A stretch of DNA of 64,000 nt from an uncultured Lachnospiraceae bacterium. GTDB lineage: Bacteria; Bacillota; Clostridia; Lachnospirales; Lachnospiraceae. The notes under the pieces are model-generated. The model saw only the letters and a list, made by a program, of their open reading frames with translations. It searched no databases and was not told where the DNA came from. The stretch covers positions 62,001 through 126,000 of the forward strand of contig CATBDC010000004.1 in assembly GCA_949502235.1 (NCBI GenBank), in the 5' to 3' direction. The translations under genes were made by a program, and so were the position numbers. Positions 24,561 to 32,600 of this stretch are shown here, piece after piece (positions within the stretch are counted from its first letter, which is position 1; every line of letters begins with the position of its first letter).

Positions 24561-24584
24561 AAGGGCTAACCGTCTATCGGCAGT
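24561..24584 (+). repeat. Right arm of the inverted repeat flanking the toxin gene
   Basis: AAGGGCTAACCGTCTA and GGCAGT pair with the left arm at 24330-24360 with one mismatch, one G-U pair and an asymmetric internal bulge. It lies beyond the main terminator, so pairing in RNA needs read-through; at DNA level it may be the edge of a small mobile unit. Confidence 0.5.
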
Positions 24585-24628
24585 ATTCCCTTTTTGTATT
24601 TTCATTGTAACAGATTCCCCTGCATCTG

Positions 24629-25468
24629 TCAAACGCTGCGGGACCCCTGCCTCCCCGCCGTTTTTCCACAAATCTCCCAATAAAATATATACTGCTGCAT
24701 CACCCCTTCAAATCCCCGATACCTCTCCTTCGGAAACCTCCCTCCATAATGCTTCTCCGCCGCCTGCAAAATATGCGTATCCACCGGAAATGCCTCCAGC
24801 TTATGAAGTCCGAACAGGCAGATACAATCCGCCACCTTCTTCCCCACGCCATACAGCTTCAAAAGCTCCGCTCTGGCCTCCTCATACTTCATTCCGGAAA
24901 GCAGACTAAAATCAACCTCCCCATTCACAACACTCCTGGCCGTCCGTACTACATACCTGCTCCGATATCCCAGGTTACATTTCTTTAATTCATCCTCATG
25001 AAGCCCCGCAAGCGCCTCCGGCGCAGGAAATGTATAATACTGCTCTCCCCGGAAATTCACCCGCTCTTCTCCATACCTCTCGCATAGATTGCAGATACAT
25101 TTTCGGATTCTCTGAATATTATTCTGCTGGGAAATCAGAAATGAAGCCGTCATTTCCCATAAATCCTGCCTCAAAATCCGAATCCCGCATCCTGCCCTCA
25201 CGGCATTTACAAGATACCTATCCTCCGGGTCCGCCTGTGCTATGTATGCCCCATAGTCCTTCTCCAAGTCAAAATAATTCCTCCAGAAGTCTTCAAATTC
25301 CTCCTCCTGACAGAAAAAAGTACATTCCTTCCCCTTCTGCCTGACTTCCAGATATCTTCCTGAAGCAATTATACCATATGTATTTTCACCTGTCCTATCC
25401 ATACGGAAACACTGTCCTGAATTGCATATCTGGCCTATATCAAAGTAATCTATCGTTCGTTTAATCAT
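24629..25468 (-). CDS. 8-oxoguanine DNA glycosylase, OGG1-like
   Basis: A 279-residue HhH-GPD glycosylase/AP lyase that removes 8-oxoguanine. Seen: the N-terminal beta domain with NSGQCFRMDRT, ISQQNNIQRIRK, the helix-hairpin-helix LYGVGKKVADCICLFGLHK whose second lysine corresponds to the catalytic Lys249 of human OGG1, and FPVDTHI with the catalytic Asp. The domain order and length match clostridial OGG1-type enzymes. It stands alone on the minus strand. Confidence 0.92.
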   Translation of the reverse strand: MIKRTIDYFDIGQICNSGQCFRMDRTGENTYGIIASGRYLEVRQKGKECTFFCQEEEFEDFWRNYFDLEKDYGAYIAQADPEDRYLVNAVRAGCGIRILRQDLWEMTASFLISQQNNIQRIRKCICNLCERYGEERVNFRGEQYYTFPAPEALAGLHEDELKKCNLGYRSRYVVRTARSVVNGEVDFSLLSGMKYEEARAELLKLYGVGKKVADCICLFGLHKLEAFPVDTHILQAAEKHYGGRFPKERYRGFEGVMQQYIFYWEICGKTAGRQGSRSV

Positions 25469-25638
25469 CCTGTTATCTCCATAGTAAATTTGTCTTGACA
25501 GAACTATATTTTAGTTTACCACGTATTTCTCTATCTCTCAATTCATTTTCATCTGACGGTTATCCGTCCAAATCCTGCTTGACGAATCCGGCAAAAGCGG
25601 TCAAAATAAAAACAGACCATACATAAAGGAGCATACTT

Positions 25639-26211
25639 ATGTTTTTCAGAAAAAATGAACGATTATTCCGCAAGGTTTCCCAATATCTTAATAAATATCT
25701 CACCGATGAACCTGCAGCGGCAGCCCGTCCTCTTCCACAGTCCATTCCCAGTCCTAAGTCATCTTGTTCAGGCCAAACCGGTTCCCTTCCGGCAGCCTGC
25801 CTGTATGAGGATGCTGCATGTATGTCTCCCGCTCCGGCTGACGTTGCGCAGTTTATTGATAATAATTACTCTGATATGAGTTTTGCGGCAAGGCTGAACT
25901 TGTACATGCATGAGCGTGATATTACTACCGCCATGATTTATAAGCGCAGCTTTATTGACAGAAAGCTCATTTCCAAGATTACAGCCTCTGCTGATTATCA
26001 TCCGTCAAAACAGACGGTATTTGCCCTTTGTATTGCACTGCGCCTGAATCTTAAAGAAAGTGAGGGCTTCCTTGAGCTGGCAGGCTTTACCTTTAACCGC
26101 AGCAAAAAATATGACCTGATTATCAAATTCATGCTTGAAAATCAGGTCTATGATATAGACAAAATCAACGATATTTTATTTCGCTTTCACGAGTCCTGTT
26201 TCGGACAATAG
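25639..26211 (+). CDS. Hypothetical protein with macro-domain-associated helix-turn-helix-like C-terminus
   Basis: A 190-residue protein. The N-terminus is short and basic (MFFRKNERLFRK). Residues about 23-60 are a Pro/Ser/Ala-rich linker. The C-terminal 110 residues (SFAARLNLYMHERDITTAM, IDRKLISKI, HPSKQTVFALCIALRLNL) form an XRE-like fold. This is the same module I know from the C-termini of Firmicutes macro-domain proteins. Here no macro domain is present. It ends two bases from the convergent vWA gene. The two may be a functional pair; no function is established. Confidence 0.65.
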   Translation: MFFRKNERLFRKVSQYLNKYLTDEPAAAARPLPQSIPSPKSSCSGQTGSLPAACLYEDAACMSPAPADVAQFIDNNYSDMSFAARLNLYMHERDITTAMIYKRSFIDRKLISKITASADYHPSKQTVFALCIALRLNLKESEGFLELAGFTFNRSKKYDLIIKFMLENQVYDIDKINDILFRFHESCFGQ

Positions 26212-26212
26212 C

Positions 26213-26863
26213 CTATTTTACCTCCTTCATGGCTTCCTCAAAGAGACAGGTTTCTTCCTCATCATCCCAGGTGCCGTCATTAGCCCTCATGAATCCAATA
26301 ACCTTATCCATTGCCCGGAAGGTGGAGCCTACGCCTGCACTAGTGGGGCTGTAGGAGGCGGTCATGCAGGGGCGGATTCCCAGGGAATCTGCCTCGGAAA
26401 CTGCATCTATGTTGGCGCCGAGAAACATAAACTTCCACTTATACACATCTCTCTGCCGCTCAATCATTTGCCGTACCTGCGGCTTCGTGTACTCTCTGCT
26501 TGCATTTTCGTAGCCGTCTGTTGTGATAATTACAACGACATGCCCCGGCCTGTCCTCCTCCCTTGTCTCGGCCAGCCTTTTTCCTACCTGGGTGAGGGTT
26601 CTTCCCGCCGCATCTAAAAGCGCCGTACAGCCTCTGGCATAATATTCCTTCTTTGTAAGCCTCTTCACCTCTGATATCGGCACATGGTCATAAACTACCT
26701 CATACTCATCATCAAAAAGCACCAGCGTAACCGCTGCGTCACCCTCTTCCCCCTTCTGTTTTTCAATAAGTGAGTTAAAACCGCCGATTGTTTCCTCTGT
26801 CAAAGGCTCCATCGAACCGCTTCTGTCCAAAATAAATACAACCTCTGTTAAATTCTGATTCAT
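26213..26863 (-). CDS. von Willebrand factor A domain protein, TerY-like
   Basis: A 216-residue soluble vWA domain. The MIDAS motif is intact: DRSGSM near residue 13, a Thr in the GCTALLDA loop and Asp in ITTDGYENAS. No signal peptide or membrane helix. TerY-type vWA proteins accompany stress and metal-resistance proteins. It lies tail to tail with the gene at 25639, with one base between the stops. Confidence 0.82.
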   Translation of the reverse strand: MNQNLTEVVFILDRSGSMEPLTEETIGGFNSLIEKQKGEEGDAAVTLVLFDDEYEVVYDHVPISEVKRLTKKEYYARGCTALLDAAGRTLTQVGKRLAETREEDRPGHVVVIITTDGYENASREYTKPQVRQMIERQRDVYKWKFMFLGANIDAVSEADSLGIRPCMTASYSPTSAGVGSTFRAMDKVIGFMRANDGTWDDEEETCLFEEAMKEVK

Positions 26864-26950
26864 AAAACTGTACTCCTTTCATTTTTTTGCCTGCTGCAGT
26901 TATCAGCCGACTTTTACCTTACGAAAAGAATACGCTAAACATATAATAAA

Positions 26951-26997
26951 ATGGTCGCTTTTCAGGCGACACCCCGCGCTGTCTGAAAAGCGGCCAT
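26951..26997. terminator. Hairpin terminator downstream of the Gfo/Idh gene
   Basis: ATGGTCGCTTTTCAG (26951-26965) pairs with CTGAAAAGCGGCCAT (26983-26997) over 15 positions with one G-U pair. On the minus strand it is followed by TTTTATTATATG, consistent with termination of the gene ending at 27028. Confidence 0.7.
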
Positions 26998-27027
26998 AAA
27001 ATCTGCCGTAACGCTGGCCGGCTATAG

Positions 27028-28017
27028 CTATACCTCCTCACACGGAAGCGTAAATCCCCACTGTGCGCGTATCTGATCCATGAGCCTCATAACACGCAGC
27101 GTTTCACTGTGGGGCATTTCCGGACATTCTATTTCTCCGGCTTCAATAGCCCTTACGCAAGCCAGCACCTCATATTCATAGCCATTGATCTGCTCCGGCA
27201 CTGGGATGCGCTCCTTAAAATTGCCTTCCTTATCATATATCAGGATATCCTTTGGATTATTAATTTCCTGGATTTCCATATAACCTTCATCTCCGCTCAC
27301 AACTGCCCTGCAGTCTGTGCGGGCGCTCATATTACTGTAAAGAACTGCCATCTTCCCATCTGTAAAGGTAAGGGTAATGTTGTTCATCTGATCTACGCCG
27401 GACGGCAGAAATACTGCTGTGGACGCTACATCTGTAACCTCCTCATGAAACAGCATAAGCGCCGATGTAATGGCATACACTCCAAGGTCAAGAAGGGCTC
27501 CTCCTGCAAGCTCCGGACGGACCATACGCGGAACATGCCGGAGGGAATGCCCCAGATTTGCAGTCATTGAGCTTACCTCTCCTATGGCTCCGTTTTCTAT
27601 CAAATCATTTATAATTTTCCGGCTTGGCATATATCTGGGCCAGATCGCCTCTGTAAGAAGCAGCTTCTTTTCTTCTGCAAGCTTAATAAGCTCCTCCGCC
27701 TGGGCCGCATTTACAGTAAATGCTTTCTCTAACAGCACATGCTTTCCATGCTCTAAACAGAGCTTTGCATGGGCATAGTGGTGGGAATGGGGCGATGCCA
27801 CATAGATAAGCTCCACCTCCGGATCCTTTACAAGCTCCTCATAGGAGCCGTATGCTTTTTCAAAATCCCACTTCCTGGCAAAATCCTCTGCACGGGAAAG
27901 CTCCCTTGAAGCCACTGCGTATTTTTCGATATCTGCCATCCCGGCATCAATGATTCCTGACACTGCCTTTGCCATACTGTTAGCGATATTTCCTGCCGCC
28001 AAAATTCCAAATTTCAT
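27028..28017 (-). CDS. Gfo/Idh/MocA-family oxidoreductase
   Basis: A 329-residue NAD(P)-dependent dehydrogenase. Seen: Rossmann motif GILAAGNIANSMA, YVASPHSHHYAHAKLCLEHG, the catalytic-lysine segment LLEKAFTVNAAQAEELI and a C-terminal substrate domain with GGALLDLGVYAI. It resembles trans-dihydrodiol/xylose-type dehydrogenases of the family. The start is ATG 28017, with GAGG nine bases upstream; the longer frame to 28062 has no site. It stands alone with a perfect palindrome upstream, so it probably has its own regulator. Substrate unknown. Confidence 0.82.
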   Translation of the reverse strand: MKFGILAAGNIANSMAKAVSGIIDAGMADIEKYAVASRELSRAEDFARKWDFEKAYGSYEELVKDPEVELIYVASPHSHHYAHAKLCLEHGKHVLLEKAFTVNAAQAEELIKLAEEKKLLLTEAIWPRYMPSRKIINDLIENGAIGEVSSMTANLGHSLRHVPRMVRPELAGGALLDLGVYAITSALMLFHEEVTDVASTAVFLPSGVDQMNNITLTFTDGKMAVLYSNMSARTDCRAVVSGDEGYMEIQEINNPKDILIYDKEGNFKERIPVPEQINGYEYEVLACVRAIEAGEIECPEMPHSETLRVMRLMDQIRAQWGFTLPCEEV

Positions 28018-28090
28018 TCTCCTGTCCCTCACAATCGTATTTATTTTTGATTCTTTTAACATTTCCTACTATCATAGTTCTAACACACGC

Positions 28091-28110
28091 TTAACGCACG
28101 CGTGCGTTAA
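28091..28110. promoter_or_regulatory. Perfect 20-bp palindromic operator
   Basis: TTAACGCACGCGTGCGTTAA reads the same on both strands. It lies 74 bases upstream of the Gfo/Idh ATG and just upstream of a TATGAT -10-like box on the minus strand, so it covers the expected -35 region. Palindromes of this form are typical TetR-type operators. No TetR gene lies in the window. Confidence 0.7.
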
Positions 28111-28155
28111 AATCAATTATTTTAATCCGACATGTTCTGTTAACATAACGTTAAA

Positions 28156-30882
28156 TCATGATTTCTCTATCTCCTTCCTCCCAAGCCTAACCTCTTCCAT
28201 TTCCTCTGCCAGCTCCTTATCCATATGGTTAAACAGATAATTCTTCCCGCTCTCTCTTCTTTTCTCATATTCTTCCCTGATTAAATGCTTTGTAATTTCT
28301 ACCTCTTCACGAAATTCTCTTGCCGATATAAGCTTTCCCCCCTGTCCCAGCGTCACCACCTGCTCCACGCCATCGGAGGTTACAACAGTCACATGATATT
28401 TCCGCCCAATCTCATGAACCACCTTTTCAATATACTGATCCGCCGTCTCTGCCTCCTTCGTATAAACCACATGGATATTATGATATTTCTGAATTTCCAG
28501 GGCGTATCCTTCCACCTTATAAGCGTCAAACACAAGGATCACTGTACACTTTTTAAAGCCCTGATAATTACACAGGACATCCATCAGCTTATTTCTCGCG
28601 GCCTCAATATTCACCCTTGCAAGTTCCTTTAAATCCTCCCATGCAAAAATTACATTATAGCCGTCCACCAGCAGATATTCCTGAAGCCTTTCCTCTTTCC
28701 TTCGGCGCCTTTGTTCCGGCTCTCCCATAACCTTTCTGGGGCCTGTGCTGTTTTTCCTTTCAATCTTTCCATATGTACGGATAAAAATCTCCTCAAGCTC
28801 CTTTTCCTCCTCCCTGCTAAAGGAGCCTGCTGCTCTTCCCATACTGGGTTTTCGCAGACCTCCATCTAGATCTGCCGCCGGACCGGACTGCTTCCTTCTC
28901 TTTTCAAGCTGGTTTTCCAGATGCATGTAGGAAGGTACTTCATTCCAGGGCACATGAAATCCTGCCCCATGGGCGCAGAATACAGAGCCCGCCGGATTCT
29001 CCATATCCCGTTCCGGATCATACCCGCTCTCTGAAATAACCTCCTCTGCATTATGACAAGGCGCATATCTTCTGTAAGTACAGGATAATCTTCCGCTTCC
29101 CTTCGTATAGCCCGCAACCTCCAGCTGATAATCCCGCATGCATGACACTGGAGCATTTCCTGTAAGCACAGACATCTCTCCCTCTGTTTTTGGAGGTTCG
29201 AATTCCCCGTGCATCCTCTGAATGTCCGTAAGGGCACGTCCCACCATTCCTGACGGCACCTCCAGACGGAAATCATAATAAGGCTCCAAAAGCACACTCT
29301 CTGCCTGCATAAGTCCCTGCCGGACGGCCCGGTATGTTGCCTGTCTAAAATCACCGCCCTCAGTATGCTTAAGATGTGCCCGGCCCGCCGCGAGGGTAAT
29401 TTTCAGATCCGTAACCTCTGCCCCCACAAGTACACCCCTGTGGGGCTTTTCCAGTAAATGTGTCAGAATCAGCCGCTGCCAGTTCTTATCCAGCATGTCC
29501 TCGCTGCAGTCCGTATCTACAGTCACGCCGCTTCCAGGAGCCCCGGGCTCTAAGATCAGATGAACCTCCGCATAGTGCCTCAAGGGTTCAAAATGCCCCA
29601 CTCCTTCCGCCGTTTTCCCAATGGTTTCTTTATAGACAATGTTTCCGGTGTCAAAGGAAATCTCTGTTCCAAAACGTTCCTTTACAATGCTTTTTAAAAC
29701 CTCTGTCTGCACCTCTCCCATCAGCCGCACATGTATTTCCTGAAGCTCCTCATTCCACACGATCCGAAGCATGGGATCTTCCTCTTCCAGCTCCTTAAGC
29801 TTCATAAGCATCGTATGGGCATCGCACCCTTCTGGAAGCTCTGCGCGGTAATTCAGCACTGGCTCCAGTATAGGGGTAACCATATTCGTTTCCGCGCCCA
29901 GGCCCTCTCCCGGGTATGTATGGGTAAGACCCGTCACCGCACAGACCTGCCCTGCCCGGACCTCCTTTGCCATCTCGTATTTTTCGCCGGAATAAATGCG
30001 TATCTGGTTAACCTTTTCCTCCCATTCTCCGTCACTCTTCCGACCCTGGGACAATATGTCCTTCACCTTAAGAGAGCCGCCCGTTAACTTGATATGGGTC
30101 AGCCGCTCCCCCTTCGCATCTCTGGAAATCTTGTAAACTCTCGCTCCAAAGGGTTCTTCTTTTCCGCTCTCATTCTGCCCGGCTCCTTTTGTATATTCCT
30201 GAAGGCCCTCTAAAAGCTCCCTAACTCCCTGAAGCTTAAGCGCGGAGCCAAAATAGCAGGGAAATACTTTTCTTTCCTCAATCAGCTTTGCAATTGTATC
30301 CTTTTTTAAGCAGTCATGGTCCAGATATTCCTCAAGCGCCTCATCGTCACATACAGAGCACTCCTCCCATAGTGCCTCTGTCCTTACATCAAAGGCAATA
30401 CAGCCCTCATCCAACTTACTCTTAAGTTCCTCTAACAGCTTCCCCCTGTCCGTGCCCGCCTGATCCATCTTGTTGACAAATAGAAACACCGGTATCCTAT
30501 ATCGTTTTAAAAGATTCCACAGTGTCCTCGTATGCCCCTGTACTCCATCCGCGCCGCTAATTACAAGCACCCCGTAATCCAGTACCTGAAGCGTACGCTC
30601 CATTTCTGATGAAAAATCCACATGCCCCGGGGTATCGAGAAGAGTTATGCCCATATCACCAGACTTAAGCTCTGCCTGCTTGGAAAAAATGGTGATTCCT
30701 CTGCTCCGCTCCAGAGAATATGTATCTAAAAAGGCATCCCCGTGATCCACCCGGCCAAGCCTTCGTATGCTGCCGCACAGATACAGGATACTCTCTGATA
30801 ATGTTGTTTTTCCGGCATCCACATGAGCCAGCAGAGCAATACAGACATGTTTCTTTTGGCTATTTTTAGATATTTTTTCCAT
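28156..30882 (-). CDS. TetM-like ribosomal GTPase fused to a Rae1/YacP-type NYN endoribonuclease
   Basis: A 908-residue fusion. Residues 1 to about 640 are an EF-G/TetM-type translational GTPase with AHVDAGKTT (19-27), DTPGHVDF and NKMD, then domains II to V (GSGVTVDTDCSEDM, PSGMVGRALTDIQRMHGEF). A charged linker spans about 650-730. Residues from about 735 (YLLVDGYNVIFAWEDL) through TKEAETADQYIEK and VVTSDGVEQ to GQGGKLISAREF match the NYN nuclease YacP/Rae1, which cuts mRNA in the ribosomal A site. The start is ATG 30882 with AAAGGGG eight bases upstream, overlapping the previous gene by 17 bases. Calling it a tetracycline-resistance gene would miss the nuclease. A role in ribosome rescue or mRNA surveillance is inferred. 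Confidence 0.85.
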   Translation of the reverse strand: MEKISKNSQKKHVCIALLAHVDAGKTTLSESILYLCGSIRRLGRVDHGDAFLDTYSLERSRGITIFSKQAELKSGDMGITLLDTPGHVDFSSEMERTLQVLDYGVLVISGADGVQGHTRTLWNLLKRYRIPVFLFVNKMDQAGTDRGKLLEELKSKLDEGCIAFDVRTEALWEECSVCDDEALEEYLDHDCLKKDTIAKLIEERKVFPCYFGSALKLQGVRELLEGLQEYTKGAGQNESGKEEPFGARVYKISRDAKGERLTHIKLTGGSLKVKDILSQGRKSDGEWEEKVNQIRIYSGEKYEMAKEVRAGQVCAVTGLTHTYPGEGLGAETNMVTPILEPVLNYRAELPEGCDAHTMLMKLKELEEEDPMLRIVWNEELQEIHVRLMGEVQTEVLKSIVKERFGTEISFDTGNIVYKETIGKTAEGVGHFEPLRHYAEVHLILEPGAPGSGVTVDTDCSEDMLDKNWQRLILTHLLEKPHRGVLVGAEVTDLKITLAAGRAHLKHTEGGDFRQATYRAVRQGLMQAESVLLEPYYDFRLEVPSGMVGRALTDIQRMHGEFEPPKTEGEMSVLTGNAPVSCMRDYQLEVAGYTKGSGRLSCTYRRYAPCHNAEEVISESGYDPERDMENPAGSVFCAHGAGFHVPWNEVPSYMHLENQLEKRRKQSGPAADLDGGLRKPSMGRAAGSFSREEEKELEEIFIRTYGKIERKNSTGPRKVMGEPEQRRRRKEERLQEYLLVDGYNVIFAWEDLKELARVNIEAARNKLMDVLCNYQGFKKCTVILVFDAYKVEGYALEIQKYHNIHVVYTKEAETADQYIEKVVHEIGRKYHVTVVTSDGVEQVVTLGQGGKLISAREFREEVEITKHLIREEYEKRRESGKNYLFNHMDKELAEEMEEVRLGRKEIEKS

Positions 30883-31597
30883 CAAAAATACCCCTTTCCG
30901 AAAACCTGTGACCATCAGCAGAGAGATACTTCTGCGTATATGCACACACTGCAAAGCATTTCCCGCATAAATCTGTTTCAATACCTGTTGCTTCAGACAT
31001 AATTTCCACCTGCTTTTTATAGCATTTTTCTACATCTACAAGCTCTTCTCTCTCCATACCTGCTTTCCATAACGTCCCCTGAAGGGCCTGTGTGGGACAG
31101 TTTTCCACACACAGTCTGCATGCTCCACAATGGGATTCGTCTACCGCCTCATCACATTCAAGAGGCGCATTTGTAAGCAGTGAGGAAATCCGCACGGCTG
31201 AACCATATTGAGGTGTTACTAATAAATTATTCTTTCCGATCCACCCAAGCCCCGCCTGAACAGCTACGGTTTTATGGGGAAGCCGGGAACGGTTATCCTC
31301 GCTGACCTTTACACGGTCTGTCGTCTGGGCATATGCTTCAAATCCAATGCCTGTTAAATATTCTTCTCCTGCTGTGATGATTTCATTTAGTTTTTTATTC
31401 AGATCATAATACAGGTGATAGTATTCCACAGTAGGCGCATTTTTAAGATCCATAATAACCTTTTTAGGAAGCGGGACAGCCACTGCAATACCTATTTTAA
31501 ATTCACAGTCAGGGATACTGCTCATATCACCAATCCCAACCAGGCCGGCGTCGTGATTATATAATATTTTTTTTAGTCTTTCGGTTCGCTCTGTCAT
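30866..31597 (-). CDS. QueG-like iron-sulfur protein (epoxyqueuosine reductase family)
   Basis: A 243-residue protein with two clustered cysteine motifs, CGACRLCVENCP and CGKCFAVC, for two 4Fe-4S clusters. It also has the AGLGWIGKNNLLVTPQYGSAVRI segment shared with epoxyqueuosine reductase QueG. It is shorter than full QueG (which has a C-terminal HEAT-like extension and cobalamin site), so a related reductase is possible. Its 3' end overlaps the GTPase-nuclease gene, so they are co-translated. That coupling of a tRNA-modification-like enzyme with a ribosome factor is suggestive only. Confidence 0.75.
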   Translation of the reverse strand: MTERTERLKKILYNHDAGLVGIGDMSSIPDCEFKIGIAVAVPLPKKVIMDLKNAPTVEYYHLYYDLNKKLNEIITAGEEYLTGIGFEAYAQTTDRVKVSEDNRSRLPHKTVAVQAGLGWIGKNNLLVTPQYGSAVRISSLLTNAPLECDEAVDESHCGACRLCVENCPTQALQGTLWKAGMEREELVDVEKCYKKQVEIMSEATGIETDLCGKCFAVCAYTQKYLSADGHRFSERGIFDGKNI

Positions 31598-31627
31598 TTC
31601 AAATTTGCACCCCCATTTACATCCAAA

Positions 31628-32377
31628 TCAGTCCTTTAAAAATATAAACTCTTTTTCAGAGGACAACTCTTTTTCAAAATGATACCCCAGCCTGTTAAAT
31701 TCCTTAATTCCTTCCGGCTCCCGGATACTGTTCTCAGCCATAAACCTTACCATCTCGCCCCTAGCCATCTTCGCCAGTGTCCCCTTTTGAATAATCTTAT
31801 CTCCTCTTAACTCTCCGAACACACAGGTAATATAGGTATCCTGTGGATCCAGATATTTCTCTATGCATCCGGAATATTCTTTTGAAGCAAGATTAATAAT
31901 CGTGACCATAGTCTTATCAGCCGCAACTTCCTCATAAATTTTTCCTTTCCAGAAGTCATACAGATCCTTCGTGCCATTTACTTTTGCCTTTGCCTGCATT
32001 TCCAGGCGGTAAGGCACTACTCCGTCAAAGGGCTTAAGAACGCCATAGAATCCTGAAAGAATCCGCAGATGGCTCTGGACATACTTACATTCTTTTTCCG
32101 TAAATACTTCCGGCGCCATATACCGATACTGGATTCCTTCGTAGGAAAGCAGAGCCGGGGTCGGATTTCTGTCAAGCCTCATGTCCTTAAGTCTATCGAA
32201 GTTAAGCCTGGCGAGCTTCTCATTACATCCCCACAGCTTCTGCACCTCTAAAAAGGAAAGAGCCTGTACCCATTGCAGGAGCCTTTCCGTATCCTCCAAA
32301 AAAACAGGCATAGACTTGTATGGAAGGATATCTGTTTTTACATTCATCTTCTTTGCAGGAGAAATTATAATTTTCAT
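31628..32377 (-). CDS. yaaA: Peroxide stress protein YaaA (UPF0246)
   Basis: A 249-residue YaaA-family protein. Seen: N-terminal IIISPAKKMN, FDRLKDMRLDRNPTPALLSYEG, FYGVLKPFDGVVPYRLEMQ, NLASKEY and ARGEMVRFMAENSI, the hallmark segments. YaaA lowers DNA and protein oxidation under peroxide stress in E. coli and binds DNA. The start is ATG 32377, nine bases from GGAGG; the frame upstream is not coding. Same strand and close to the QueG-like gene. Confidence 0.92.
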   Translation of the reverse strand: MKIIISPAKKMNVKTDILPYKSMPVFLEDTERLLQWVQALSFLEVQKLWGCNEKLARLNFDRLKDMRLDRNPTPALLSYEGIQYRYMAPEVFTEKECKYVQSHLRILSGFYGVLKPFDGVVPYRLEMQAKAKVNGTKDLYDFWKGKIYEEVAADKTMVTIINLASKEYSGCIEKYLDPQDTYITCVFGELRGDKIIQKGTLAKMARGEMVRFMAENSIREPEGIKEFNRLGYHFEKELSSEKEFIFLKD

Positions 32378-32600
32378 TGCCCTTTCCCTCCTCATTGCCG
32401 ATCCCCATCCGGGCATCCTGTAATATATGTCCTGGGGACATCCCTATTATAGCCTTTATATAAAGCAAACACAACTACCCCTCGCAACTTGTACTAATTT
32501 TCCCCTATTTTTTCTGGCATTTTGCCTCATTTAATTTTCTCCAATTAATGGTAGAATAGCCACAGACAACAAAATACTTTTCAGGAGGCAAGGATACATT

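Noticed and set aside
28156-30882. A tetracycline resistance gene (TetM type)
   Set aside because: The N-terminal part looks like TetM, but the protein carries a nuclease domain, overlaps a housekeeping-like gene, and has no resistance leader or mobile element beside it.
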